Source of the DNA: an uncultured Alphaproteobacteria bacterium
GTDB taxonomy: Bacteria > Pseudomonadota > Alphaproteobacteria > Rs-D84 > CACZYB01
Length of the DNA: 64,000 bases
Assembly (NCBI GenBank): GCA_944392955.1
Contig: CALXYK010000010.1
Location: 1 to 64,000, forward strand
Reading direction: 5' to 3'
A model generated the notes under the pieces. That model was not told the DNA's origin. It did no database searches and saw only the letters and a list, made by a program, of their open reading frames with translations. Positions within the stretch are counted from its first letter, which is position 1; every line of letters starts with the position of its first letter. Both the position numbers and the translations under genes were made by a program. Shown here in pieces: positions 28,318-38,083 of this stretch.

Positions 28318-29949
28318 CTATTTTTTCAAACAAATTTTTACCAAAGCATCAAATAAAGGTGCTACTGCAAAAGGTCTTGACTTAAATTCAGGATGGAATT
28401 GAACTGCAATAAAAAATTTATGTGCAGGAATTTCTATTATTTCTGGCAATTTTCCATCTGGAGATTTTCCACTTATTACAACACCTTTTGATTTTAATTC
28501 GTCTTCGTATTTTATATCCATTTCATAGCGATGACGATGGCGTTCTGAAATTTCGGTTGCACCGCCATAAACTTTACTTGCCAAAGAATCAGGTAATAGT
28601 TTGGAAATATATGCACCAAGTCTTAATGTGCCACCTTTGTCAGTATTTTCATCCCTTATCTCTTTTTTACCATCTTTTTCCCATTCTGTTACAAGAGATA
28701 TTACAGGGGTGCATTCAGACATAAATTCCGTTGAATTGGCATCTTTGATACCCAATAAATGACGAGCCATTTCTATAACAGCAACCTGCATACCCAAACA
28801 AATACCAAGGTAAGGAATGTTATGAATTCGTGCATATTCCGCTGCCTTAATTTTTCCTTCTACACCACGATGTCCGAATCCTCCAGGCACGATTATCCCA
28901 TCAACATCGGAAAATATATTTTCTATTTCTGTAGGATTCATTTCTTCTAAATGTTCGGAATTTATCCATTTGATATTTACCTTTGTTTCATTTGATATTC
29001 CTGCATGAGCAAGGGCTTCGTTCAAAGATTTATATGCATCAGGGAATCCACAATATTTTGCCACTATTCCTATTGTAATATTATGTTTCCAATTTCCCAA
29101 CACATTTGAAATTTTTATCCATTTTTCAAAATCTGGCTCATTTGAAACAGATAATAAATTGAAATAGTTTAAAATTCTATCATCAAGATGCTCCTTATGA
29201 TAAACTGCTGGAATTTTGTATATGTTATCAGTATCAGGAGCAGAAATAACATCTTCTGGCTTTACATTACAAAACATTGCAATTTTCTTTTTTTCATTTT
29301 CAGGAATTAACACATCACTACGGCATAAAATTATATTAGGAGAAAGTCCCATTTCTAATAATTTACGAACAGATTGTTGTGTTGGTTTGGTTTTTACCTC
29401 TGATGCGGTTTTTATATAAGGCACCAAAGTTAAATGTATCAATAATACATTATCTCTTCCTACCTCGTTCATAAATTGTCTTATACCTTCAAGGAAAAGG
29501 AAACCTTCCATATCACCTACGGTTCCACCTATTTCATAAATAACAAAATCTTCGCCATGCAAGTCAGATTTAATAAATCTTTTTACCTCGTCGGTTATAT
29601 GAGGGATAGACTGAACCGTTGCACCAAGATATTCCCCCTGTCTTTCCTTAGTCAAGACATTCCAATAAATACGTCCTCCGGAAATACTATCACTTTTATG
29701 ACAAGAAGAACCTGTAAACCTTTCGTAATGGCCCAAATCTAAATCTGTTTCAGCACCATCATCTGTCACAAAAACTTCACCATGTTGAAATGGGGACATT
29801 GTGCCAGGATCAACATTTAGGTATGGATCCATTTTTCTTTGACGAACCGTAAAACCACGAGATTGCAATAAAGCACCAATAGATGCAGAGGCAATACCCT
29901 TTCCCAATGATGAAATGACTCCTCCTGTTATAAAAATATACTTTGTCAT
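28318..29949 (-). CDS. pyrG: CTP synthase
   Basis: Makes CTP from UTP, ATP and glutamine. The 543-residue protein has the synthetase domain starting KYIFITGGVISSLGKGI with its P-loop. The C-terminal class I glutamine amidotransferase has the oxyanion loop PGGFGHRG (near 355), the Cys nucleophile in YLGICLGMQ (near 384) and the His-Glu pair in FHPEFKSRP (near 517). AAGGAG precedes the ATG. eno and kdsA, frequent neighbours, are not here. Confidence 0.99.
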   Translation of the reverse strand: MTKYIFITGGVISSLGKGIASASIGALLQSRGFTVRQRKMDPYLNVDPGTMSPFQHGEVFVTDDGAETDLDLGHYERFTGSSCHKSDSISGGRIYWNVLTKERQGEYLGATVQSIPHITDEVKRFIKSDLHGEDFVIYEIGGTVGDMEGFLFLEGIRQFMNEVGRDNVLLIHLTLVPYIKTASEVKTKPTQQSVRKLLEMGLSPNIILCRSDVLIPENEKKKIAMFCNVKPEDVISAPDTDNIYKIPAVYHKEHLDDRILNYFNLLSVSNEPDFEKWIKISNVLGNWKHNITIGIVAKYCGFPDAYKSLNEALAHAGISNETKVNIKWINSEHLEEMNPTEIENIFSDVDGIIVPGGFGHRGVEGKIKAAEYARIHNIPYLGICLGMQVAVIEMARHLLGIKDANSTEFMSECTPVISLVTEWEKDGKKEIRDENTDKGGTLRLGAYISKLLPDSLASKVYGGATEISERHRHRYEMDIKYEDELKSKGVVISGKSPDGKLPEIIEIPAHKFFIAVQFHPEFKSRPFAVAPLFDALVKICLKK

Positions 29950-30018
29950 AAGATTCTCCTTTTCCTATTTACTATAATCCTAATATATATACTTAATTTC
30001 CTATATGCAAGAAAAGTT

Positions 30019-30462
30019 TTAATGGAACATATCATATCCATTTTGAGACATAATATACTTTAACTTTTCTAATAAAGATGCATCCTCTTTTCGTTTTTTG
30101 ATATTTGTTGAATTGGTATGAGTTAAATTCTGGCTAAGTTTTAAAATATATGGAATAGTAATAGAAAGTAATCTATTTTTAAATTCATTTATTATTTCTT
30201 TATCCTTTACATTATAATCAGAAAATTTACTCAATTTCGCATAATCTTCTGTTATAACAATAATTTTATTGTCATCCAACAAATCTAATCTAAAATTACC
30301 CGTTGATAAAATTTCAGCCAGTTTGAATCTTAATTCAGGAAGTGTTGATTTAAGTTCTATTTTTTTACAGGAAAATGTCATTACATTTTCACCAATAAAA
30401 TATTCTATTTGTTCTACATTACTTGGGAAAATATAACAAGAGTATTTATTTTTTGAATTCAT
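30019..30462 (-). CDS. Hypothetical protein downstream of rplQ
   Basis: A 147-residue soluble protein without signal peptide or membrane segment. It has a beta-rich N-terminal half (YSCYIFPSNVEQIEYFIGEN, then LDLLDDNKIIVITEDYAKL) and a helical Lys/Asn-rich C-terminal half. Not recognised. AAAGG precedes the ATG by seven bases. It follows the terminator-like hairpin after rplQ, so it may be expressed by readthrough from the ribosomal operon or by its own weak promoter. Confidence 0.55.
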   Translation of the reverse strand: MNSKNKYSCYIFPSNVEQIEYFIGENVMTFSCKKIELKSTLPELRFKLAEILSTGNFRLDLLDDNKIIVITEDYAKLSKFSDYNVKDKEIINEFKNRLLSITIPYILKLSQNLTHTNSTNIKKRKEDASLLEKLKYIMSQNGYDMFH

Positions 30463-30489
30463 GTTTAAACCTTTATTTCTAAAATAAAG

Positions 30490-30507
30490 CCCCCTATGTT
30501 TAGGGGG
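30490..30507 (-). terminator. Terminator-like hairpin after rplQ
   Basis: CCCCCTA (30490-30496) and TAGGGGG (30501-30507) form a 7-bp GC-rich stem with a 4-base loop. The following minus-strand sequence CTTTATTTT is only a moderate T tract, so termination may be partial. Confidence 0.7.
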
Positions 30508-30518
30508 TGATTTATTCT

Positions 30519-31079
30519 TTATTGTCCGATAACTTTTCTGTGTGATGTTGCCTTTGGTGTGGTGCCCTTTGTCTTAAGCTTTACATCAGAGGACTTAACA
30601 TCCTTTACTTTCTTTGTATCTTGTTTTGATACTTCCTTTTTGGCCTCCGGAGCATCCTTTGCCTTTTCAGATTGTTTTTTAGATGCAATATCATTTTTTT
30701 GACGAAGACCTTTTGCATTAACATCTCTGTCAACAAATTCTATTATTCCCATAGGTGCACAATCGCCGTAGCGGAGACCTGCCTTTATTACACGGGTATA
30801 TCCACCATTTCTTTTTTCATATCTTTTTCCAAGAACATCAAAAAGTTTTTTTACAGCTTCTTCTGAACGTAAAAATGCAAGGGCTTCCCTTCTTGCTGCC
30901 AAAGAGTTTTTCTTTGCTATTGTTATCATTTTATCCGCAAAAGATCTTAAATCCTTTGCCTTTGGTAAGGTTGTTGTTATTTGTTCATGTTCTATAAGTG
31001 AACATACCAAATTAGAAAACAATGCCTTTCTATGCGATGTTGGTCTGTTAAGTTTTCTTCCACTAATATTATGTCTCAT
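30519..31079 (-). CDS. rplQ: 50S ribosomal protein L17 with charged C-terminal extension
   Basis: The L17 core occupies about residues 1-120: [20 protein letters not shown], then [19 protein letters not shown] and [22 protein letters not shown]. It is followed by about 60 residues rich in Lys, Asp and Ser (186 aa in all; E. coli L17 has 127). It closes the alpha operon, separated from rpoA by a small membrane-protein gene and a 77-bp spacer with a hairpin. AGAGG precedes the ATG. Confidence 0.97.
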   Translation of the reverse strand: MRHNISGRKLNRPTSHRKALFSNLVCSLIEHEQITTTLPKAKDLRSFADKMITIAKKNSLAARREALAFLRSEEAVKKLFDVLGKRYEKRNGGYTRVIKAGLRYGDCAPMGIIEFVDRDVNAKGLRQKNDIASKKQSEKAKDAPEAKKEVSKQDTKKVKDVKSSDVKLKTKGTTPKATSHRKVIGQ

Positions 31080-31100
31080 TTTTATCCTCTTTGACTTGTA

Positions 31101-31117
31101 GTGTTGACGGGCAACAC
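31101..31117 (-). promoter_or_regulatory. Hairpin in the rplQ leader
   Basis: GTGTTG (31101-31106) pairs with CAACAC (31112-31117) around a five-base loop, 22 bp before rplQ. There is no T run, so it is not a terminator. It could influence rplQ translation or mRNA stability, but no function is shown. Confidence 0.4.
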
Positions 31118-31156
31118 GGATTAAACTTTGATATTACAGAAAAATCTAATAATATC

Positions 31157-31348
31157 CTATTTTTTACCTTTCTCAGAACCTTTTATTATATCTGCACTAA
31201 GGTAATGGTGGGTGCCTGCAACTGCCTTTTCTGATAAAGATGCAGCACCTTTTAAAAAATATCCGTTCATAGCAGAAACAAGAAGAAAGCAAGCGAATAT
31301 AATCTTGAATATACTCCACCAAATACTTTGTTCTTTTTTTTCTGCCAT
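31157..31348 (-). CDS. Small single-span membrane protein inside the alpha operon
   Basis: A 63-residue protein with a charged start (MAEKKEQSIW), one transmembrane helix (FKIIFACFLLVSAMNGYFL, about 14-32) and a soluble tail with AGTHHYLSADIIKG. AAGG precedes the ATG, and it starts 13 bp after rpoA, so it is translated from the ribosomal transcript. Not recognised; the usual rpoA-rplQ junction has no gene here. Tight spacing and clean ribosome-binding site support it as real. Confidence 0.65.
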   Translation of the reverse strand: MAEKKEQSIWWSIFKIIFACFLLVSAMNGYFLKGAASLSEKAVAGTHHYLSADIIKGSEKGKK

Positions 31349-31361
31349 AAACTAACCTTTA

Positions 31362-32381
31362 TTATTTATATGGATTTTCAAATTTCTTTGAAAGTTCCTC
31401 TATATTCTCTGGTGGCCATCCTGGAACATCCATTCCTAGATATAGTCCCATAAGTCCAAGTTGTTCCTTTATCTCGTTCAAAGACTTTCTTCCGAAGTTT
31501 GGTGTTTTTAACATATCATTTTCTGTCTTTTGAACAAGTTCACCTATGTAAGTGATATTATCATTTTTCAAGCAATTATTTGCTCTTACTGATAATTCAA
31601 GTTCATCAACTTTTTTAAGTAATACTTTGTTGAATGGAAGTTCTTCTTCTACTTCTTCTTTCTTAACAACTTCTGGATCTTCAAAATTTACGAATAAATC
31701 TAATTGATCTATTAAAATTCTTGCAGAAAGTGCAAGAGCATCTTCTGGTTTTACAGATCCGTCAGTTTTAATTGTCATCAAAAGTTTATCATAATCTGTC
31801 TTCTGACCAACACGAGCCTGTTCAACATTTGAAGCAACATTTAAAACTGGTGAGAAAATAGAATCTACTGCAATATAACCTATTGGCATATCAGGTTTTT
31901 TGTTTTCTTCTGCTGTTTTATATCCCTTTCCATTTTCAACAAAAAATTCCATTGAAAGGTTTGCTGTGCTGTCAAGATGGCAAAGAACTAAATCTTTGTT
32001 TATAACTTCTACATCATTAGATGTTTCAATCATTCCTGCGGTTACAACCTGTGCACCTGAAACATTTAATGTCATCTTTTTAGGATGTTCAGATTCTGAT
32101 TTTAAAACTATTTGTTTTACATTCAAAACTAGGTCTATAACATCTTCCTTTACACCAGGAATAGAGCCAAATTCATGTAAAACACCATCTATTTTTATTC
32201 CAACTACTGCTGTTCCTTGTAAAGATGAAAGAAGGACTCTGCGAAGGGCTGTACCCAATGTCAATCCAAATCCCTTTTCCAAAGGTTCTGCAACAAGTGT
32301 AGCAACATTTTTATTTGTGTCTTCTTTTTCTATTACTACCTTTTCTGGTTTTATCAATTCTAGCCAATTATTTTGTATCAA
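31362..32381 (-). CDS. rpoA: DNA-directed RNA polymerase subunit alpha
   Basis: Assembles the RNA polymerase core. The N-terminal dimerisation domain has [20 protein letters not shown], and the C-terminal domain (about 255-325) has [15 protein letters not shown] and [18 protein letters not shown] place the start at a TTG (32381): the sequence then reads [15 protein letters not shown], the canonical alphaproteobacterial N-terminus, and GGGGG lies five bases upstream. An in-frame ATG at 32393 would add four residues and has only a weak AAAG site. The 339-residue length is normal. Confidence 0.97.
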   Translation of the reverse strand: MIQNNWLELIKPEKVVIEKEDTNKNVATLVAEPLEKGFGLTLGTALRRVLLSSLQGTAVVGIKIDGVLHEFGSIPGVKEDVIDLVLNVKQIVLKSESEHPKKMTLNVSGAQVVTAGMIETSNDVEVINKDLVLCHLDSTANLSMEFFVENGKGYKTAEENKKPDMPIGYIAVDSIFSPVLNVASNVEQARVGQKTDYDKLLMTIKTDGSVKPEDALALSARILIDQLDLFVNFEDPEVVKKEEVEEELPFNKVLLKKVDELELSVRANNCLKNDNITYIGELVQKTENDMLKTPNFGRKSLNEIKEQLGLMGLYLGMDVPGWPPENIEELSKKFENPYK

Positions 32382-32419
32382 TTTCGCCCCCATCTTTATA
32401 TGGTTTAAACTTTTATATA

Positions 32420-32809
32420 TTAAACTCTTCTTGGTTTCTTTGCACGACAACCATTATGTGGTATCTTTGTTATATCTGTAATACCATTGATTGTAATACC
32501 AAGTGATTGCAATGTTCTGACTGCTGATTCTCTACCTGAGCCAGGACCTTCCAATTTTACATCAAGATAACGGATACCATTTTCCATAGCCTTTCTTCCT
32601 GCATTTTCTGCTGTTACTTGAGCTGCGTATGGTGTGGATTTTTTTGCGCCGTTGAAACTATTTGCACCAGCCGTAGACCATGATATAACATTTCCTTGCA
32701 TGTCGGTAATTGTTACCCTTGTATTATTAAATGTTGCAAGTATATATGCTATACCATTAGAGATATTTTTCTTTTCTTTTTTCTTTGTTAAACCTTTGTT
32801 ATCAGCCAT
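32420..32809 (-). CDS. rpsK: 30S ribosomal protein S11
   Basis: A 129-residue S11: [21 protein letters not shown], then [29 protein letters not shown] and the C-terminal [18 protein letters not shown]. Normal length, AAGG before the ATG, 18 bp after rpsM. Confidence 0.98.
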   Translation of the reverse strand: MADNKGLTKKKEKKNISNGIAYILATFNNTRVTITDMQGNVISWSTAGANSFNGAKKSTPYAAQVTAENAGRKAMENGIRYLDVKLEGPGSGRESAVRTLQSLGITINGITDITKIPHNGCRAKKPRRV

Positions 32810-32827
32810 TTTAACTTTTCCTTTTAA

Positions 32828-33205
32828 TTATTTTGTAACTTTCTTCTTTCCTGCTACTGGAATCGCCTTACCTTTTCTTGTTCTGGCATTGGTTTTTGTT
32901 CTTTGACCATGAACAGGAAGTTTCTTTGTATGACGAATTCCCTTATAACATCTCATATCTTGAAGTCTTTTTATATTCATTGAGACTTCACGTCTTTTAT
33001 CACCTTCAACCGAGAAGTTTTTATCTATATATTCGCGGATTTTAAATATTTCATCATCGCTTAATTGATGAACGCGAACACTTGGTTTAATTTTTAATGC
33101 TGCACAAATTTTTTCTGCAGTCGCAGGACCTATTCCATAGATATAAGTCAATGCTATATTAACACATTTTTCGGTGGGTATATTTACACCTGCTATACGA
33201 GCCAA
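32828..33205 (-). CDS. rpsM: 30S ribosomal protein S13 (TTG start)
   Basis: A 125-residue S13: [21 protein letters not shown] with the H2TH region, then LRDMRCYKG-like [22 protein letters not shown] and a basic tail. The reading frame begins with TTG (33205-33203), with GGAG seven bases upstream and no in-frame ATG nearby, so TTG is the start. An internal promoter lies in the 98-bp gap after adk. rpmJ, often just before rpsM, is absent. Confidence 0.97.
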   Translation of the reverse strand: MARIAGVNIPTEKCVNIALTYIYGIGPATAEKICAALKIKPSVRVHQLSDDEIFKIREYIDKNFSVEGDKRREVSMNIKRLQDMRCYKGIRHTKKLPVHGQRTKTNARTRKGKAIPVAGKKKVTK

Positions 33206-33268
33206 AATAATTCTCCTTGTTTATATTTTTCTTTGTTATTGTTCATTTTTACATCAAAAGATGTATAT

Positions 33269-33296
33269 ATATTAAGCATATTTTTTAATATGTCAA
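33269..33296 (-). promoter_or_regulatory. Internal promoter for rpsM-rpsK-rpoA
   Basis: A perfect TTGACA (33296-33291) and TAATAT (33274-33269) lie 16 bp apart on the minus strand in the gap between adk and rpsM. This would let the alpha operon be transcribed independently of spc. A small hairpin, ACATC-AAAA-GATGT, follows at 33251-33264. Confidence 0.75.
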
Positions 33297-33303
33297 TAAT
33301 TTT

Positions 33304-33957
33304 TTAAAACAAAAGCTTTTCCAATTTTTCGGTAACCTCCTCTATTGAAAGATGAGATGCGTCTACCTCCAATAATTTCTTTTTCTTGTTATAAAAATCA
33401 ACTATTGGTTCAACTTCCGAATAATAATGTTGAAGCCTTGTTTTTATAATTTCTGGTTTGTCGTCATTTCTTCTTATAAAATCATGAGAGCCACAATTAT
33501 CACAGACACCTTCTGTCTTTGTTTTATTAAATTCCTTATGATAATTTTGACCACATTTTGCACATGAAAAACGACCAGATATTCGTCTTACTATTTCATC
33601 TTCTGTTATATTTATCATAACAGCAGCATCTAACTTTATTCCAAATTCAAATAAAATATCTTCTAGAGCATAGACTTGGTTAATTGTTCTTGGGTATCCA
33701 TCTAAAATAAACCCTTTGTTTAAATCTATCTTACCCAACATATCCTTTACTATTTCATTAGTAAGATTATCTGGAACCAAAAAACCGCTGTCTATTATAA
33801 CTTTGACCTTTTGTCCTAGTTCACTGCCTGATGAAATTGCATCTCTGAAAATTTGTCCTGTTGATAGATGCAATAATCCATATTTTTTTGAAATAATTTC
33901 AGCCTGTGTCCCCTTACCTGCGGCTATTGGGCCTATGAATGTATAATATTTACCCAT
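33304..33957 (-). CDS. adk: Adenylate kinase
   Basis: Interconverts ATP + AMP and 2 ADP. At 217 residues it is the long form. The P-loop is GPIAAGKGTQAE (about 8-19, with Ile-Ala where Pro-Gly is usual), followed by LDGYPRT near 84-90. The lid carries a zinc-ribbon CAKC...CDNC (about 131-154), as in many Gram-positives and alphaproteobacteria. It sits four bases after secY, the conserved secY-adk pairing. Confidence 0.98.
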   Translation of the reverse strand: MGKYYTFIGPIAAGKGTQAEIISKKYGLLHLSTGQIFRDAISSGSELGQKVKVIIDSGFLVPDNLTNEIVKDMLGKIDLNKGFILDGYPRTINQVYALEDILFEFGIKLDAAVMINITEDEIVRRISGRFSCAKCGQNYHKEFNKTKTEGVCDNCGSHDFIRRNDDKPEIIKTRLQHYYSEVEPIVDFYNKKKKLLEVDASHLSIEEVTEKLEKLLF

Positions 33958-33961
33958 TTTA

Positions 33962-35323
33962 TTACCTTATAAATCTTCTTTTTACTTTTGTTGAAGAATT
34001 TTTTAATATTCCCTGATATTGATTAGATATCAAATAAGATTGTATCTGTGCAATAGTTTCAGTTATAACATTACATACAATCAATAATGTAGTTCCGCCT
34101 AGATAAAATGGAACACTAAATTTATTTATTAAAAAATCAGGAAGTAGACATAATGCAACCAAATATATAGAACCAACCACAGTAATCCTTGTCAATACAT
34201 AGTCAAGATATTCCGCTGTTGCCTTTCCTGGTCTTATTCCAGGGATAAAACCACCATAATTTTTTAAATTTTCTGCAGTTTCTTCTGGATTAAATTGTAT
34301 TGCAGTATAGAAAAATGAGAAAAATATTATAAGTCCTGCATAAATAAGGAAATATGTTATACTTTGTCTGTTTAATTGATTAGAGATAAATTGCAACCAT
34401 TCAGGAGATTTATCAGATATAAACGAAGTTAACATTGCAGGAATTGCCAATAAAGAACCAGCAAAAATTGGAGGAATAACACCTGCGGTATTTAATTTTA
34501 ATGGCAAATGCGATGATGAAGATGAATAACCCGCAGCCATTATATTAGATTGTTTCGGATAATGTATCAAAATTCTTCGTTGAGCCTGTTCCATAAAAAC
34601 AACAAATAATATCACTGCTGCTACTAAAACAATTAAAAGCAACATTACCAATGGTTGAATTTGACCAATCCTTCCTAATTCAACGGTTTTTGCCAACGCA
34701 GAAGGTAAATTAGCAATAATTCCAACAAAAATTATAAGAGAAGTTCCCTGTCCTATACCTCTGGCTGAAATTTGCTCACCTAACCACATAACAAGCATTG
34801 TTCCACCCAAAAGGCTTATCATAGTTGAGAATCTGAAAAAATACCCTGGATTTATAACTGCGGAAACTCCATCACGACCTGTTAAATGTTCCAAACCTAC
34901 TGCTATTCCATATGCTTGTATCATACAAATCAGAACCGTTAAATAACGAGTATATTGATTCATTTTTTCACGACCACTTTCACCTTCTTTCTTTAATTCC
35001 ATCATTGATGGAGTTATACTTGCAAGAAGTGAAATTATTATGGATGCAGAAATGTATGGCATAATATTCAAAGCAAAAATTGTCATTCTTGACAACGAAC
35101 CACCAGTGAAAACATCAAACATATTCAATATTCCACCATTTGCTTGACTATCAAAAAATGACTTTACTATTGATGCATCAATTCCAGGAAGTGGAATAAA
35201 AGATCCCAATCGGTAAATTATTAAAATAAGTAAAGAAAATAAAAGCCTATGTTTTAAATCTTTCGCCTTTTTAAAATCATCAAAAGTTATGTTAGAAACT
35301 AATCTCTCTGCCAAAGATGCCAT
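33962..35323 (-). CDS. secY: Protein translocase subunit SecY
   Basis: Central pore of the Sec translocon. The 453-residue protein has ten membrane segments. TM1 starts LLFSLLILIIYRLGSFIPLPG, the plug region ILNMFDVFTGGSLSRMTIFALNIMPYI follows, and the cytoplasmic loops carry KKEGESGREKMNQYTRYLT and GFIPGIRPGKATAEYL. ATG 35323 is chosen over an upstream GTG because AGAGG abuts the GTG but is eight bases from the ATG. It lies between rplO and adk in the spc operon. Confidence 0.98.
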   Translation of the reverse strand: MASLAERLVSNITFDDFKKAKDLKHRLLFSLLILIIYRLGSFIPLPGIDASIVKSFFDSQANGGILNMFDVFTGGSLSRMTIFALNIMPYISASIIISLLASITPSMMELKKEGESGREKMNQYTRYLTVLICMIQAYGIAVGLEHLTGRDGVSAVINPGYFFRFSTMISLLGGTMLVMWLGEQISARGIGQGTSLIIFVGIIANLPSALAKTVELGRIGQIQPLVMLLLIVLVAAVILFVVFMEQAQRRILIHYPKQSNIMAAGYSSSSSHLPLKLNTAGVIPPIFAGSLLAIPAMLTSFISDKSPEWLQFISNQLNRQSITYFLIYAGLIIFFSFFYTAIQFNPEETAENLKNYGGFIPGIRPGKATAEYLDYVLTRITVVGSIYLVALCLLPDFLINKFSVPFYLGGTTLLIVCNVITETIAQIQSYLISNQYQGILKNSSTKVKRRFIR

Positions 35324-35350
35324 AAGCCCCACCTCTTTTCTTAATTAATA

Positions 35351-35902
35351 TTATTTAGCCTGTTTAGAAGCTAATTTTTTTGCAATCCTTGTTGTTTTAG
35401 AAGGTTTTTCTGTTTTAATTTTTTTGCCAGTCTGTTCCTTTTTTTCAATAGAAACTATTGTACCCCCTACTTTTTCAACAAGTTCTTTTGCTTTGTTTGA
35501 AAATGCAGATACTTCTAATGTAATAGCTGTTTTTAATTCACCCTTTGCTAAAAGTTTTAGTCCATCTTTTACATGAGAAATAACACCTAAATCCTTTAAA
35601 ATTTCAGCATTTGCTTTATCTTTTAATAATTTAGCATCTATTAGATTTTGAATATCACCCAAATTGATTATAGCAAAGGATTTTTTAAAGTTTGCATTGT
35701 TAAAACCTCTTTTAGGAAGTCTTCTATAAATAGGTGTTTGACCTCCTTCAAAACCTTTTCCTTTAATTGCAACTCCAGATCTGGATTTTTGTCCCTTGTT
35801 TCCACGACCTGCAGTTTTTCCTTTACCTGAACCAATACCACGGCCAACTCTTAAAAGTGATTTTCTTGCACCTTTATTATCTTTTATTGTATTTAATTCC
35901 AT
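35351..35902 (-). CDS. rplO: 50S ribosomal protein L15 with Lys-rich C-terminal extension
   Basis: MELNTIKDNKGARKSLLRVGRGIGSGKGKTAGRGNKGQKSRSG opens the protein, with the conserved Gly-rich N-terminus, then PIYRRLPKRGFNN. At 183 residues it exceeds the usual 145 or so; the last 35-40 residues are Lys/Thr-rich low complexity. It lies 14 bp after rpmD. Confidence 0.97.
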   Translation of the reverse strand: MELNTIKDNKGARKSLLRVGRGIGSGKGKTAGRGNKGQKSRSGVAIKGKGFEGGQTPIYRRLPKRGFNNANFKKSFAIINLGDIQNLIDAKLLKDKANAEILKDLGVISHVKDGLKLLAKGELKTAITLEVSAFSNKAKELVEKVGGTIVSIEKKEQTGKKIKTEKPSKTTRIAKKLASKQAK

Positions 35903-35916
35903 TTTAACACCTTGTT

Positions 35917-36105
35917 TTATTCTTCTATTATTTTTACCAAATGGGAAACTTTGTTAACCATACCCCTTATTTCCGGAGTATCAAGCAAAACTTTTTCCTT
36001 ATTAACCTTTCCCAAGCCCAAACCTTTTAGTGTAGCAATTTGAGATTTTAAATGGCCACAACCACTTGCAATTTGTCTTACTTTTATAGTTTTTTGTGTT
36101 GTCAT
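35917..36105 (-). CDS. rpmD: 50S ribosomal protein L30
   Basis: A 62-residue L30: TIKVRQIASGCGHLKSQIATLKGLGL, followed by LDTPEIRGMVNKVSHLVKI. Normal length. It lies 11 bp after rpsE. Confidence 0.95.
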   Translation of the reverse strand: MTTQKTIKVRQIASGCGHLKSQIATLKGLGLGKVNKEKVLLDTPEIRGMVNKVSHLVKIIEE

Positions 36106-36116
36106 TTATCTATCCT

Positions 36117-36692
36117 TTATTCTGCTTCTGTTGTATCTGTGTTAATAGAACCTCCGATTTTTAAATCACGACGTCCTACAATTTCTCCTATTTTTAAACC
36201 TCTTCTATTTGCAACTAACTTTGGTGAAGATAATTCTTCAAAAGCCTTAAAAGTTGCCTTCAACATATTATGTGGATTAGAAGATCCTTGTGATTTAGAT
36301 ACTATATCTTGGATACCTAAAACTTCAAAAATTGCACGCATAGGACCTCCTGCGATTATACCTGTTCCTGATGGAGCAGAACGAAGAATAACTTTTCCAG
36401 AACCAAACCTTGTCACAACATCGTGGTGGATAGTTCTTCCTTCCTTTAATGGAACACGAATCATATTGCGTTTTGCCTGTTCTGTTGCCTTTCTAACAGC
36501 ATCAGGAACTTCTTTTGCTTTACCTGTTCCATAACCTATACGACCTTTTCCATCACCAACTATTACTATTGCTGCAAGAGAGAAATTTTTTCCTCCTTTA
36601 ACAACTTTTGTTACTCTGTTAACATGGATAAGTCTATCTACTAAACCTTCGTCTTTTTCTTTTGTTTTTATTTTAGGATTCACCATTTTCAT
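36117..36692 (-). CDS. rpsE: 30S ribosomal protein S5
   Basis: A 191-residue S5 with the double-stranded RNA-binding fold: [20 protein letters not shown], the spectinomycin-loop region [20 protein letters not shown], and a C-terminal domain with [17 protein letters not shown]. Normal for the family. Confidence 0.98.
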   Translation of the reverse strand: MKMVNPKIKTKEKDEGLVDRLIHVNRVTKVVKGGKNFSLAAIVIVGDGKGRIGYGTGKAKEVPDAVRKATEQAKRNMIRVPLKEGRTIHHDVVTRFGSGKVILRSAPSGTGIIAGGPMRAIFEVLGIQDIVSKSQGSSNPHNMLKATFKAFEELSSPKLVANRRGLKIGEIVGRRDLKIGGSINTDTTEAE

Positions 36693-36707
36693 TTTTCCCT
36701 ATTTATA

Positions 36708-37067
36708 TTAAAAATTAAGTCCAGCTTCTCTTGCGCCTTCTGCTAATGCTTTTACGCGACCATGATAATAATATGCACCACGATCAAAAACAACATCTTT
36801 TACATTTTTTGAAAGAGCAAGTTTTGCTATTTCTGTACCAACTGCTGTTGCAGCTTCAACTGTTGAAGTCTTTTTTAGTTTAAAATCCTTACATTGTGTA
36901 GAATATGCACAAATTGTAATACCCTTTATATCATCTATTATTTGTGCTGATATATGAGTATTTGTACGATGGACAGAAAGTCTTGGTCTATCAGATTTAT
37001 TAACTTCTTTCAAATTCCATCTGTTTCTTTTTTTCCTTTGTAAAGACATTTTTTTCAATTTATTCAT
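36708..37067 (-). CDS. rplR: 50S ribosomal protein L18
   Basis: A 119-residue 5S-rRNA-binding protein: [20 protein letters not shown], then [27 protein letters not shown] at the C-terminus, split here as the canonical L18 ending. It lies 15 bp before rpsE. Confidence 0.97.
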   Translation of the reverse strand: MNKLKKMSLQRKKRNRWNLKEVNKSDRPRLSVHRTNTHISAQIIDDIKGITICAYSTQCKDFKLKKTSTVEAATAVGTEIAKLALSKNVKDVVFDRGAYYYHGRVKALAEGAREAGLNF

Positions 37068-37088
37068 TTTAAAAGCCCTTCTTATTTA

Positions 37089-37625
37089 TTATTTCTTTTT
37101 ACCTTCTTTTCTGCGTACATATTCATCTTTATATCTGATACCTTTTCCCTTATATGGTTCTGGTACACGGAAAGAACGAATCTCAGAAGCTACAAGTCCT
37201 AGTAATTCTTTGTTTGCAGATGTTAATTTTAATTCAGTAGGAGATACAACTTCTGCTTTTACTCCTGCTGGAATATCATATTCAACATTATGAGAAAAAC
37301 CTATAACCATATCAAGTTTTGTTCCCTTTAATGCAACTTTATAACCAACACCTTTGAATTCAAGTTCTTTTGTAAATCCTGTGGATACTCCGATAATTGC
37401 ATTGTTTATCAAAGCCCTTATTGTTCCCCACATAACACAAGATTGTGCATTGTTAGTATCTTTTGGAGAAACTGTTATTTCTTTACCTTCTATTTTAACA
37501 TCTACCAAATCAGAAAGTTTAACAGCAACTTCACCAACTTTGCCCTTTGCTATAAGTTGATTATCCTTTATTTCTACTGATACACCATCTACTATTTCAA
37601 CTGGATGTTTTCCAACTCTTGACAT
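37089..37625 (-). CDS. rplF: 50S ribosomal protein L6
   Basis: A 178-residue L6 with two tandem related domains. MSRVGKHPVEI opens the protein, and the C-terminal signature PEPYKGKGIRYKDEYVRRKEGKKK is intact. Normal length. Confidence 0.98.
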   Translation of the reverse strand: MSRVGKHPVEIVDGVSVEIKDNQLIAKGKVGEVAVKLSDLVDVKIEGKEITVSPKDTNNAQSCVMWGTIRALINNAIIGVSTGFTKELEFKGVGYKVALKGTKLDMVIGFSHNVEYDIPAGVKAEVVSPTELKLTSANKELLGLVASEIRSFRVPEPYKGKGIRYKDEYVRRKEGKKK

Positions 37626-37659
37626 TTTATTTTCCCTTTTTCTTTCGTGTTACCTTTTA

Positions 37660-38058
37660 TTAGAATACATAGCACAAAACTTCACCACCAACATTTCTTT
37701 TTCTTGCTTCGTAATCTGCAAGAACACCAACAGAAGTGGAAAGTATTGCTATACCTAATCCATTTTTAACCTTTGGAATATCAACAGTCTTGGAATAATT
37801 TCTTCTTCCTGGTCTTGATACCCTTTTTATTTCTTTTATTGCGCCTTGACCTTCAAAATATTTAAGATCAATTCTGATTTCTTTTACACCTTTTCTTATT
37901 TCTGATGTTTCATATCCTTTTATAAAACCTTCGTTTTTAAGAACTTCTAAAACACCTTCTCTTAGAATAGAGGCTGGACATTTAACAGAAGCTAGTCCTG
38001 CTTTTTGACCATTTCTTATTCTTGTTAACATATCCCCAATTGTATCTGAAAAACTCAT
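37660..38058 (-). CDS. rpsH: 30S ribosomal protein S8
   Basis: A 132-residue S8: DTIGDMLTRIRNGQKAGLASV at the start, SRPGRRNYSKTVDIPKVKNG in the middle, and GLGIAILSTSVGVL then GGEVLCYVF at the end. It binds 16S helix 21 and, in other bacteria, represses the spc operon. Confidence 0.98.
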   Translation of the reverse strand: MSFSDTIGDMLTRIRNGQKAGLASVKCPASILREGVLEVLKNEGFIKGYETSEIRKGVKEIRIDLKYFEGQGAIKEIKRVSRPGRRNYSKTVDIPKVKNGLGIAILSTSVGVLADYEARKRNVGGEVLCYVF

Positions 38059-38083
38059 TTTTTTTACCTTTTCTTAGTTTATA

